Part shown: piece after piece, positions 17,212 through 25,225 of the stretch
How the letters are laid out: every line of letters begins with the position of its first letter
Numbering within the stretch: position 1 is the first letter of the stretch
Assembly (NCBI RefSeq): GCF_016863535.1
Contig: NZ_BOPB01000029.1
Coordinates: forward strand, 105,009-169,008
DNA length: 64,000 bases
Source: Micromonospora lutea
GTDB lineage: Bacteria; Actinomycetota; Actinomycetes; Mycobacteriales; Micromonosporaceae
Reading direction: 5' to 3'
Program-made: the position numbers and the translations under genes
Notes under the pieces: generated by a model
The model's input: only the letters and a program-made list of their open reading frames with translations
Told to the model about the DNA's origin: nothing
The model's database searches: none

Positions 17212-18393
17212 TCACGCGTCTCCTCCGGCACGCCCGGCGGCGTCGGCGTTTTCGCGGGCGGCGTCCTTGGGGTTGTTGCTGCCCGCACTGGCGGCGGCCA
17301 ACGACTTGCGGACGCCGTCGAGCAGTTCCTGCCAGCTGGCCTCGAACTTCTCCACGCCCTCCCGCTCCAACGTGGCGATCACGTCGGCCAGGTCCACGCC
17401 CACCGACTCCAGGGCGCTGAAAACCGTGCGGGCGTCGTCGTACGCGCCCGTGACGGTGTCCGGGTGGGTCTCCCCGTGCTCGGCGTACGCGTGGATGACC
17501 GGCTCCGGCATGGTGTTGACCGTGCCCGGCGCGATCAGCTCCTCGACATAGATGACGTCCCGGTAGTCGGGATTCTTGGTCGAGGTGGAGGCCCACAGGG
17601 GACGCTGCGGGTGAGCACCGGCGTCGGCCAGCGCCCGCCACCGGTCGCTGGCGAAGACCTCGCTGTAGCGCTCGAACGCCAGCCGGGCGTTGGCCACCGC
17701 GGCCTTGCCACGCAGCGCCTTGGCCTCGGCGGAGCCGATCTTCTCCAGCCGGGCGTCGACCTCGCTGTCGACCCGCGAGACGAAGAACGACGCCACCGAG
17801 CCGATCGTGCTGAGGTCGTGGCCGTTCGCCTTCGCCTGCTCCAGACCGGCCAGGAACGCCTCCATCACCTGCGAGTAGCGGTCCAACCCGAAGATCAGCG
17901 TGACGTTGACGCTGATCCCCTCGGCCAGCGTGGCGGTGATCGCCGGCAGGCCGGCCTCGGTCGCCGGAATCTTGATGAACAGGTTCGGCCGGTCGACCAG
18001 CCACCACAGCGCCTTCGCCTCGGCGGTGGTCTTGACCGAATCGTGGGCCGACCGCGGATCCACCTCGATGGAGACCCGACCGTCGACACCTCCGCTGGCG
18101 TCGTACGACGGGCGCATCACGTCGCAGGCCCACCGCACGTCGTACGTGGTGAGCATGCGGACGGCCTCTTCCACGTCGACACCCCGGGAGGCCAGGTCCC
18201 GTAGCTGCCAGTCGTACTCGTGGGCGTCGCTCAACGCCTTGGCGAAGATCGTCGGGTTGGTGGTCACTCCGGCCACGTGCTTCTCCCGGCGCAGCTGGTC
18301 CAGCCCGCCGGAGGTGAGTCGTACCCGGGAAAGATCGTCGAGCCAGACCGCCACTCCCGCGGCGGTCAGCTCACCCAGCCTGTCGGTCGTCAT
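17212..18393 (-). CDS. tal: transaldolase
   Basis: Transfers the dihydroxyacetone unit between sedoheptulose 7-phosphate and glyceraldehyde 3-phosphate. The 393-residue protein has GVTTNPTIFAKAL near the N-terminus and the Schiff-base lysine in LWASTSTKNPDYRD. GGGAGG is 2 nt before a TTG at 18402 and 11 nt before the ATG at 18393; the ATG is preferred, but the TTG cannot be excluded. It follows tkt by 17 nt and ends in a strong hairpin. Confidence 0.95.
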   Translation of the reverse strand: MTTDRLGELTAAGVAVWLDDLSRVRLTSGGLDQLRREKHVAGVTTNPTIFAKALSDAHEYDWQLRDLASRGVDVEEAVRMLTTYDVRWACDVMRPSYDASGGVDGRVSIEVDPRSAHDSVKTTAEAKALWWLVDRPNLFIKIPATEAGLPAITATLAEGISVNVTLIFGLDRYSQVMEAFLAGLEQAKANGHDLSTIGSVASFFVSRVDSEVDARLEKIGSAEAKALRGKAAVANARLAFERYSEVFASDRWRALADAGAHPQRPLWASTSTKNPDYRDVIYVEELIAPGTVNTMPEPVIHAYAEHGETHPDTVTGAYDDARTVFSALESVGVDLADVIATLEREGVEKFEASWQELLDGVRKSLAAASAGSNNPKDAARENADAAGRAGGDA

Positions 18394-18410
18394 GTGCGCC
18401 AACGCCTCCC

Positions 18411-20549
18411 TCAGTTGCCGGTCGTGAAACCGGTGATGTCGCCGGCCCGGGTCAGCGCCGCGTGCGCGGCGGCGACGATTCGGTCCGGGGTGAAGCCGAA
18501 CTGCTCGAAGAGCACGGAGTGCGGGGCACTCGCGCCGTAGTGCTCAATGCTGACGCTCTCGCCGCAGTCGCCGACGATGCCGCGCCAGGACATCGCGATG
18601 CCCGCCTCCACGCTCACCCTGGCCTTTACCCCGCGTGGCAGCACCGACTCCCGGTACGCCTCGTCCTGCTCGAAGAACCACTCCTGGCAGGGCATCGACA
18701 CGACCCGGGTGGGGGTGCCGTCGGCCTCCAGCCGCTCCCGGGCGGTGAGGCAGAGCTGCACCTCGGAGCCGGTACCGATGATGATCACCTGCGGCTTGCC
18801 GGTGGACGCCTCGGCCAGCACGTAGCCGCCCTTGGCGACCCCGTCGGCCCCGGCCAACTGCGCGCGATCCAGCGTCGGCAGCGCCTGCCGGCTCAACGCC
18901 AGCGCGGTCGGCCGGTCGGTGTGCTCCAGCGCCTGCCGCCAGGCCCAGGCGGTCTCGTTGGCGTCGGCCGGCCGGACCACGTCCAGGCCGGGAATGGCCC
19001 GCAGCGCGGTCAGGTGCTCCACCGGCTGGTGGGTCGGGCCGTCCTCACCGAGACCGATCGAGTCGTGCGTCCAGACGTAGACCACCGGCAGCTTCATCAA
19101 CGCGGCCAACCGGACGGAGGGCCGCATGTAGTCACTGAACACCAGGAAGGTGCCACCGTACGGGCGGGTGCCGCCGTGCAGGGCGATGCCGTTGAGGATC
19201 GCGCCCATGGCGTGCTCGCGGATGCCGAAGTGCAGGGTGCGGCCGTACTCGTGGCCCGGGAACTCCTTGGTGGCGTACTGGCTGGGGACGAAGGAGGGCT
19301 CACCCTTCATCGTGGTGTTGTTGCTCTCGGCCAGGTCGGCCGAGCCGCCCCACAGTTCGGGCAGCACCGGAGCGAGCGCGGCCAGCACCTTGCCGGAGGC
19401 GGCCCGGGTGGCGACCCCCTTGGCGTCGGCGGGGAACTCCGGCAGGGCGTCGGTCCAGCCCTCGGGCAGCGTCCGACCGGCCAGCCGGTCGTAGAGGGCG
19501 CGACGCTCCGGGTTGGCCTTGGACCACGAGTCGAAGGCGGCCGTCCACTCCTGCTGCGCGGCCTCGCCCCGAGCCAGCGCCGACCGGGCGTGACCGAGGA
19601 CCTCCTCGCTGATCTCGAAGGAACCGGCCGGGTCGAAGCCGAGGATCTCCTTGGTGGCGGCCACCTCGTCGGCGCCCAGCGCCGATCCGTGGATCTTGCC
19701 GGTGTTCTGCTTGTTCGGTGCCGGCCAGCCGATGATGGTGCGCAGCGCGATGAACGACGGACGGGTCGTTTCCGCCTTGGCGGCCAGCAGCGCCTGGTAC
19801 AGCTCCTCGACGTTCTCGTGGTAGTCGCCCTGGTCGGCGTCGCCGCGCCGCCAGTCGACCGTCTGCACGTGCCAGCCGTACGCGGCGTAGCGGGCCGCGA
19901 CGTCCTCGCTCATCGCGATCCGGGTGTCGTCCTCGATCGAGATCTCGTTGTCGTCGTAGATGACGCAGAGGTTGCCCAGCTGCTGATGGCCGGCCAACGC
20001 GCTGGCCTCGTGGCTGATGCCCTCCTGGATGTCGCCGTCGGAGGCGATGCACCAGATGTGGTGGTCGAAGGCGGACTCGCCGGCCTCGGCCTCCGGGTCG
20101 AACAGGCCGCGCTCGCGCCGCGCCGCCATGGCCATGCCCACGGCGTTGCCCAGGCCCTGCCCGAGCGGACCGGTGGTGGTCTCCACTCCCGGGGTGTGTC
20201 CGTGCTCGGGGTGGCCCGGGGTGAGCGAGCCCCACTGCCGCAGCGACCTCAGGTCGTCCAGGCTGAGCGGGTAGCCGGCGAGGAAGAGCTGGATGTACAG
20301 CGTCAGGCTGGAGTGGCCGGCGGAGAGCACGAAGCGGTCCCGGCCGGGCCAGTTCGGTTCGGCCGGGTTGTGCCGCATCACCCGGTTGAACAGCAGGTAC
20401 GCCGCCGGTGCGAGGCTCATCGCGGTGCCCGGGTGGCCGTTGCCGGATTTCTCCACGGCGTCCATGGCCAGTACGCGGACGGTGTCCACGGCACGGCGGT
20501 CGAGGTCGGACCAGTCAAGTGCGGGGTACTCGGGTCGGTTGGCAGCCAC
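18411..20549 (-). CDS. tkt: transketolase
   Basis: Thiamine-diphosphate enzyme of the non-oxidative pentose phosphate pathway, 712 residues. The ThDP/Mg motif region reads CIASDGDIQEGISHEA with IYDDNEISIED following. The N-terminal KSGNGHPGTAMSLAP and central DSIGLGEDGPTHQPVEH segments are characteristic. It starts at a GTG with GAGGAG 11 nt upstream. It heads the leftward pentose-phosphate series and is divergent from ctaB across a 287-bp gap. Confidence 0.97.
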   Translation of the reverse strand: MAANRPEYPALDWSDLDRRAVDTVRVLAMDAVEKSGNGHPGTAMSLAPAAYLLFNRVMRHNPAEPNWPGRDRFVLSAGHSSLTLYIQLFLAGYPLSLDDLRSLRQWGSLTPGHPEHGHTPGVETTTGPLGQGLGNAVGMAMAARRERGLFDPEAEAGESAFDHHIWCIASDGDIQEGISHEASALAGHQQLGNLCVIYDDNEISIEDDTRIAMSEDVAARYAAYGWHVQTVDWRRGDADQGDYHENVEELYQALLAAKAETTRPSFIALRTIIGWPAPNKQNTGKIHGSALGADEVAATKEILGFDPAGSFEISEEVLGHARSALARGEAAQQEWTAAFDSWSKANPERRALYDRLAGRTLPEGWTDALPEFPADAKGVATRAASGKVLAALAPVLPELWGGSADLAESNNTTMKGEPSFVPSQYATKEFPGHEYGRTLHFGIREHAMGAILNGIALHGGTRPYGGTFLVFSDYMRPSVRLAALMKLPVVYVWTHDSIGLGEDGPTHQPVEHLTALRAIPGLDVVRPADANETAWAWRQALEHTDRPTALALSRQALPTLDRAQLAGADGVAKGGYVLAEASTGKPQVIIIGTGSEVQLCLTARERLEADGTPTRVVSMPCQEWFFEQDEAYRESVLPRGVKARVSVEAGIAMSWRGIVGDCGESVSIEHYGASAPHSVLFEQFGFTPDRIVAAAHAALTRAGDITGFTTGN

Positions 20550-20836
20550 GATGGTTTGTGCTCCTCGGCGAGATGGGCGGAACCCTCAGTGGTGACCCTA
20601 TCGAGCGTGGCTAAACGTGCGCCCGAGGATCTCAGCATGCTGGTCTGTACGTTTCAGTCCGCTTCACGGTTCAGCCTGCCGACGGGCGGCGCGCCAGCCG
20701 TCGGTGTGACGACTGGCACCGTTGCCGGGTCGCCCGGGCAGCCAAAACGACGACGCGTAGTGTGTGGGTCGGTGTGTGGACCTGAGTTGGTTCTGCCGCC
20801 GTAACCTCCCCTCCCGACGCCGGAAGGTGGCAATCC

Positions 20837-21793
20837 GTGAGCATGATCACCGAGCGCCCCGTCAGTACCCCTGCCGGGCAGAGGTCGGTGCGTACGGCCG
20901 GGGAGTCCCCGCTCCGCCCCCGCGATCTGCGGGCGGTGGTGGCGGCGTACGTGACGCTGACCAAGCCGCGGATCGTCGAGCTGCTGCTGGTCACCACGGT
21001 CCCGGCGATGATGCTCGCGCACGGCGGGCTGCCGTCGCTGTGGCTGGTGGCGGTGGTGCTGGTCGGCGGCTCGCTCGCGGCGGGCGCGGCCAGCGTGCTC
21101 AACTGCTACATCGACCGGGACATCGACCAGGTGATGCGGCGGACGAAGCGCCGGCCGCTGCCGACGCACACCGTGACGCCCCGCAACGCGCTGATCTTCG
21201 GCCTGGTGCTGGCGGCGATCTCGGTCGCGGTGATGGCGGTCTTCACCAATCTGCTGGCCGCCGGGCTCACGCTGGCCGCCATCGTCTACTACGACGTCGT
21301 CTACACGCTGTGGCTCAAGCGCACCACGACGGCGAACACCTTCTGGGGCGGCGCCTGCGGGGCCGCGCCGGTGCTGATCGGCTGGGCGGCGGTGACCGGC
21401 TCGCTGTCGCCGGTGGCGTGGGCGCTGTTCGGGGTGGTCTTCTTCTGGCAGATGCCGCACTTCTACCCGTTGGCGATGAAGTACAAGGACGACTATGCCC
21501 GGGCCGGCATTCCGATGCTTCCGGTGGTCGCCTCGGTCCGGCGGGTCAACGCCGAGATCGTGCTGTTCGCCTGGCTGACCGTGCTGACCTCGCTGGCCGT
21601 GTGGGCGTTGGGGCTGAGCGCGGTCTACGGCGTGCCGACGCTGGTGGTGGGCGCGATCTTCCTGGTCGAGTCGCACCGGCTCGCCGGGCGGGCCCGTCGG
21701 GGCGAGGCGGTCAAGCCGATGCGGCTGTTCCACTGGTCGACGTCGTACCTCACCATCGTCTTCGCCGCCGCGGCGCTCGACGCCCTGCTCTGA
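20837..21793 (+). CDS. ctaB: protoheme IX farnesyltransferase (heme O synthase)
   Basis: UbiA-family membrane prenyltransferase that adds farnesyl to heme B on the way to heme A of cytochrome oxidase. It has 318 residues with about nine membrane segments. The two Asp-rich substrate motifs are NCYIDRDIDQVMRRTKRRPL and YKDDYARAGIPMLP. The GTG at 20837 is chosen for AGGTGG 6 nt upstream; an ATG two codons later is also possible. Its partner ctaA lies 1.5 kb downstream in the opposite direction. Confidence 0.96.
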   Translation: MSMITERPVSTPAGQRSVRTAGESPLRPRDLRAVVAAYVTLTKPRIVELLLVTTVPAMMLAHGGLPSLWLVAVVLVGGSLAAGAASVLNCYIDRDIDQVMRRTKRRPLPTHTVTPRNALIFGLVLAAISVAVMAVFTNLLAAGLTLAAIVYYDVVYTLWLKRTTTANTFWGGACGAAPVLIGWAAVTGSLSPVAWALFGVVFFWQMPHFYPLAMKYKDDYARAGIPMLPVVASVRRVNAEIVLFAWLTVLTSLAVWALGLSAVYGVPTLVVGAIFLVESHRLAGRARRGEAVKPMRLFHWSTSYLTIVFAAAALDALL

Positions 21794-22031
21794 CCGGTTG
21801 ATGGGGGCTGATCGGGGCGGGGTGACGAGGCCCGTCGCCACGATGGTTGGTAGATGCGGATGCGTCCCGTCCTCCTCGGATCCGCCCCGGTTTGGTGACA
21901 TTCTGCCGCTCCGAATGACCCGATTTGATGCTGATAAATACGGGCGAAACGGCTCCGTTGTCGGTTAAACCTGCGGGTAATGGGTATCACAAAAGCTTGC
22001 CTGTTCTCGCCCGTGCGAGTGCATGTCTGCT

Positions 22032-22044
22032 TAGGCTTCACGTT
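22032..22044 (+). promoter_or_regulatory. leaderless -10 element TAGGCT
   Basis: TAGGCT at 22032-22037 is followed after exactly 7 nt by the ATG of the next gene, and no ribosome site is present. This is the usual geometry of leaderless actinobacterial transcripts. No good -35 is seen. Confidence 0.45.
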
Positions 22045-22380
22045 ATGGCAGATGGTTCCGATACGACGCTGACGGCTGATCAGACCGCCTCCGGGCAGGC
22101 CCCCAACGGGCTGGTCGCGGGCATCAAGTCGTTCGCCGCCGAGCACGGCGGGGCGAAGGCGGTCATCGAGTACGTCGGCAAGCGCGGCGCCCGCATCGTC
22201 CTGGTGGGCGCAGACGGCGCTTGGGGCGACCAGTTCGCCGAGGACACGGTGACCGCTCGTGAGGCCTGCGCGCAGGCCGGGGTCGCCGTGGAGAACGCCT
22301 GGGAACGGGAGTTGATGGACCAGATGCGCCCGAGCAACGACCTCTGGCGCTCGATGGCCCGTCGCACGATGGCCCGTTGA
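22045..22380 (+). CDS. small conserved protein of unknown function
   Basis: A 111-residue soluble acidic protein with no recognised motif. It has a disordered Thr/Ala/Gly-rich N-terminus (about 25 residues), then a segment with IVLVGADGAWGDQFAED and a C-terminal DQMRPSNDLWRSMARRTMAR. The frame is open to 21925, but the ATG at 22045 fits a leaderless start. It ends 6 nt before the ATP-grasp gene, so the two are probably co-transcribed and may act together. No function can be assigned. Confidence 0.75.
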   Translation: MADGSDTTLTADQTASGQAPNGLVAGIKSFAAEHGGAKAVIEYVGKRGARIVLVGADGAWGDQFAEDTVTAREACAQAGVAVENAWERELMDQMRPSNDLWRSMARRTMAR

Positions 22381-22386
22381 GATAAA

Positions 22387-23307
22387 TTGACCGACCACCA
22401 CAAGTCGACCCGGGGGAAACCCCGGGTCGCTCTCGTCACCTGCACCGAACTGGCCGATCTCGACGAGGACGATCGGCTCGTTCTGGCCCCGCTGGCCGCG
22501 CGCGGGATCGCCGCCGAACCGGTCGTCTGGGACGACCCGGCCGTCGACTGGGCCCGCTACGACCTGGTCGTGCTCCGCTCACCCTGGGACTACATGTCCC
22601 GGCGGGACGACTTCGTCGCCTGGGCCGAGCGGGTACCGAGGCTCGCCAATCCAGCGGATGTGGTGCGCTGGAACACCGACAAGCGTTACCTGGACGAGTT
22701 GTCCGCAGCCGGCGTGCCCACCGTCCCGACCGGATGGGTGTCGCCCGGTGAGCCGTGGCAGCCCCCCGCCGACCACGGTGAGTACGTCATCAAGCCGGCG
22801 GTGAGCGCCGGCAGCCAGGACACCGGCCGTTACGACCTGGCCGACCCCGGACACCGGGAACTCGCCGTGGCCCACGTACGCCGGCTCGGGGCGGCCGATC
22901 GGGTGGCGATGGTCCAGCCGTACCTGAGCGCGGTCGACACCGCCGGGGAGACCGCGCTGCTCTTCCTCGCCGGCCCGACCGGGCTGACCTTCAGCCACGC
23001 CATCCGCAAGGGCCCGATCCTGACCGGGCCGGACGAGGGCGTCGAAGAGCTGTACAAGGTCGAGGAGATCAGCCCCCGCACCGCGCAGCCGGCGCAACTG
23101 ACCGTCGCGGCGCAGACCCTCGCGGCGGTACCGGGCGGGTCCGACCGGCTGCTCTACGCGCGGGTCGATCTGATTCCCGGCCCCGACGGCACTCCGGTGC
23201 TGGTGGAGCTGGAGTTGACCGAGCCCTCGCTGTTCCTCGGGCACGCCGACGGCGCTGCCGACCGCCTCGCCGACGCCATCCTCACCCGGCTCGGCGGACT
23301 GAGCTGA
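22387..23307 (+). CDS. RimK/DcsG-like ATP-grasp protein
   Basis: A 306-residue protein of the ATP-grasp fold, close in type to DcsG (cycloserine ligase) and glutathione-synthetase-like proteins. Features are WDYMSRRDDFVAW, NTDKRYLDELSAAGVPTVPT, YVIKPAVSAGSQDTGRY (ATP site) and the metal-binding LVELELTEPSLF. The TTG start follows the previous stop by 6 nt, and no alternative start with a better site is seen. The stop directly abuts the ctaA stop on the other strand with no room for a terminator. The substrate is unknown; the gene is separate from the ligases at 8-13 kb. Confidence 0.8.
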   Translation: MTDHHKSTRGKPRVALVTCTELADLDEDDRLVLAPLAARGIAAEPVVWDDPAVDWARYDLVVLRSPWDYMSRRDDFVAWAERVPRLANPADVVRWNTDKRYLDELSAAGVPTVPTGWVSPGEPWQPPADHGEYVIKPAVSAGSQDTGRYDLADPGHRELAVAHVRRLGAADRVAMVQPYLSAVDTAGETALLFLAGPTGLTFSHAIRKGPILTGPDEGVEELYKVEEISPRTAQPAQLTVAAQTLAAVPGGSDRLLYARVDLIPGPDGTPVLVELELTEPSLFLGHADGAADRLADAILTRLGGLS

Positions 23308-24300
23308 TCATGAGGTGGTGGTCGCCCCGCCCGACGTGGCGGTGACGACAACCTCGCGGTCACCGGCGTGGTGGGGTGAGAGGGGCGGGGTGGGTGGCTG
23401 GTGCTGGGCGGGGTGGGGCTCGCGGGTTGACCAGAGTGCGGCCAGGGTGGCGAGCCACACCAGGCAGGAGCCGAGCATGTGCAGGCCGACCAGCAGCGCC
23501 GGCAGGTTGGCGAAGTACTGCACGAAGCCGACAACCCCCTGACCCAGCTCGACCAGGAGCAGGGTCAGCGCGGCCCGCACCGCCCGTGCCGGTGCGCCCA
23601 CCGCGCGCAACGCCAGCCACAGACCCACGGTCAGGCCGACGAGCAGGAATACCAGGTCGGCGTGGATCTGGGAGATCGTCTGCGGGTCCAGGCCGTTGCG
23701 GACGGCGTCGGCGTCCCCGGCGTGCGGGCCGCTGCCGGTCACCGCCACCCCGACGATGATGACGGCCGCGCTGACCACCACCGTGATCCAGGTGAGGGTC
23801 CGCAGCGCCGGGGGCACCACGGGAACCCTGCGGCCGTCCGGCTCGCTCACCCGACGCCACAGGGCGTACGCGGCCAGCAGCAGCAGCATCGACACCACGA
23901 AGTGGATGCCCACGATCGAGGGATGCAGCTGGGTACGGACGGTGATCCCGCCGATCACGGCCTGCGCCACGATGCCGAAGACGACGGCCAGCGCCAGCGG
24001 CACCGCACCTCGGCGGCGGGGCCGGTGCGCGAGTACGGCCAGCAGGGTGGCGCCCGCGATCAGCACCAGCACGAAGGTGAGCAGGCGGTTGCCGAACTCG
24101 ATCGCCCCGTGCATGCCCATCTCGGCCGTGGTGGTGTACGACTCGTCGGTGCACCGGGGCCAGGTGGGGCAGCCCAACCCGGAGGCGGTCAACCGGACCG
24201 CCCCGCCGGTGACCACGATCGCGGTGTTCGCGACGATGTTGGCGAACGCCAGACGACGCAGCAGGGCGGCGGAGGCCAGGGATCGGACGGGTCGTTTCAC
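23308..24300 (-). CDS. ctaA: heme A synthase (COX15/CtaA)
   Basis: Oxidises the C8 methyl of heme O to give heme A. It has 330 residues with about eight membrane segments, the extracytoplasmic cysteine pair in GLGCPTWPRC, and heme-ligand histidines in MHGAIEFGNRL and HPSIVGIHFVVS. The GTG at 24300 has no ribosome site but lies 7 nt after TAGGAT, so it is taken as a leaderless start. The C-terminal 40 or so residues are Pro/His-rich. It is divergent from sufR across a 115-bp region with two repeated motifs. Confidence 0.95.
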   Translation of the reverse strand: MKRPVRSLASAALLRRLAFANIVANTAIVVTGGAVRLTASGLGCPTWPRCTDESYTTTAEMGMHGAIEFGNRLLTFVLVLIAGATLLAVLAHRPRRRGAVPLALAVVFGIVAQAVIGGITVRTQLHPSIVGIHFVVSMLLLLAAYALWRRVSEPDGRRVPVVPPALRTLTWITVVVSAAVIIVGVAVTGSGPHAGDADAVRNGLDPQTISQIHADLVFLLVGLTVGLWLALRAVGAPARAVRAALTLLLVELGQGVVGFVQYFANLPALLVGLHMLGSCLVWLATLAALWSTREPHPAQHQPPTPPLSPHHAGDREVVVTATSGGATTTS

Positions 24301-24307
24301 GAGGCGA

Positions 24308-24323
24308 ATCCTACGCAACGTAG
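24308..24323 (-). promoter_or_regulatory. ctaA -10 (TAGGAT) overlapped by dyad CTACG-CAA-CGTAG
   Basis: On the minus strand TAGGAT (24313-24308) lies 7 nt before the ctaA GTG. The perfect 5-bp inverted repeat CTACG-N3-CGTAG at 24311-24323 overlaps it. The core TACGCAACGTAG matches the motif at 24399-24410 in front of sufR. It is a candidate operator at which a protein would block RNA polymerase. Confidence 0.55.
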
Positions 24324-24398
24324 TTGTCGCCGATCGGGTGACTCCTGCCCCGCGGTGGTTCGGATCACCGGGGTCGCGTTTGCGGGCCCAGATTGAAT

Positions 24399-24410
24399 TA
24401 CGTAACGTGG
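24399..24410 (+). promoter_or_regulatory. sufR -10 (TAACGT) overlapped by TACGTAACGTGG
   Basis: The second copy of the TACGNAACGTNG motif. It contains TAACGT (24403-24408), which stands 7 nt before the sufR GTG with no ribosome site between. The palindrome TTACGTAA is also present. SufR autoregulation is known in mycobacteria and cyanobacteria, so this is a candidate SufR operator; the assignment is inference. Confidence 0.55.
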
Positions 24411-24415
24411 GCGTT

Positions 24416-25225
24416 GTGAAAAAGGCGGCGGGGCTCACCGAGCACCAGCCGACGGCCGACGCGGCCGCCGGCCGGTCGCTGCCCGGCGCTGCCGTCACGC
24501 CTGCCCCACCCGCCCCGACGGACACCCCGGCCACGCCGGTCGGTGAGCCGTCGACCCGGGATCGGGTCACCCTGTTGCTGCTGGAACGCCGCGCCGCCAC
24601 CGCCGCCCAGCTGGGCGACGCGCTCGGCCTCAGCCCGGCGGCGATCCGCCGACACCTGGACGCGATGCTCGCCGACGGTGACGTGGTGGCCCGCGAGCAG
24701 ACCGTACGCGGTCACCGTGGGCGGGGTCGGCCGGCCAGGGTGTTCCTGCTCACCGACGCGGCCCGTAGCCGGTGCGGCACCCATCACTACGACAACATGG
24801 CCACCGCGGCGTTGCGCTGGATCGCCCGCACCGGCGGTTCACGTGCGGTGGAGAGGTTCGCCGCCGAGCAGGTGGCCGCCCTGGAGGCACGGTGTCAGGC
24901 GGCCCTGGCCGACGCCGGCGACGATCCGATGGCCCGTGCCGAGGCACTCGCCGCGGCGCTGACCGCGGAGGGATACGCTGCCAGTGCTTCCACGATCGCC
25001 TCGGGCGGCCAGCTCTGCCAGCACCACTGCCCGGTGGCGCACGTGGCCGCCGAGTTCCCTCAGCTGTGCGAGGCCGAGACCACGGTGATCTCCCGCCTGG
25101 TCGGCACCCACGTGCAGCGCCTGGCCACCATCGCGCACGGCGACGGGGTGTGCACCACGCACATTCCCGGTCCGTCGCGCGCCCAGTCCGGTAAGACCGT
25201 CACCACTGTGAGGACAGATAGATGA
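24416..25225 (+). CDS. sufR: SufR-type iron-sulfur-binding transcriptional repressor
   Basis: A 269-residue regulator. Residues about 45-115 form a winged helix-turn-helix (ATAAQLGDALGLSPAAIRRHLDAML), followed by a dimerisation helix. Near the C-terminus is the cysteine cluster (GQLCQHHCPVAHVAAEFPQLCEAE) used by SufR to bind a 4Fe-4S cluster and sense Fe-S demand. The GTG at 24416 is taken as a leaderless start; the long Pro/Ala N-terminal extension is odd, and a later start is possible. It overlaps sufB as ATGA, as in actinobacterial suf operons. Confidence 0.92.
   Translation: MKKAAGLTEHQPTADAAAGRSLPGAAVTPAPPAPTDTPATPVGEPSTRDRVTLLLLERRAATAAQLGDALGLSPAAIRRHLDAMLADGDVVAREQTVRGHRGRGRPARVFLLTDAARSRCGTHHYDNMATAALRWIARTGGSRAVERFAAEQVAALEARCQAALADAGDDPMARAEALAAALTAEGYAASASTIASGGQLCQHHCPVAHVAAEFPQLCEAETTVISRLVGTHVQRLATIAHGDGVCTTHIPGPSRAQSGKTVTTVRTDR

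Noticed and set aside
18462..20804. 780-codon plus-strand frame opposite tkt
   Set aside because: High-GC antisense shadow of transketolase, whose motifs are complete on the minus strand.
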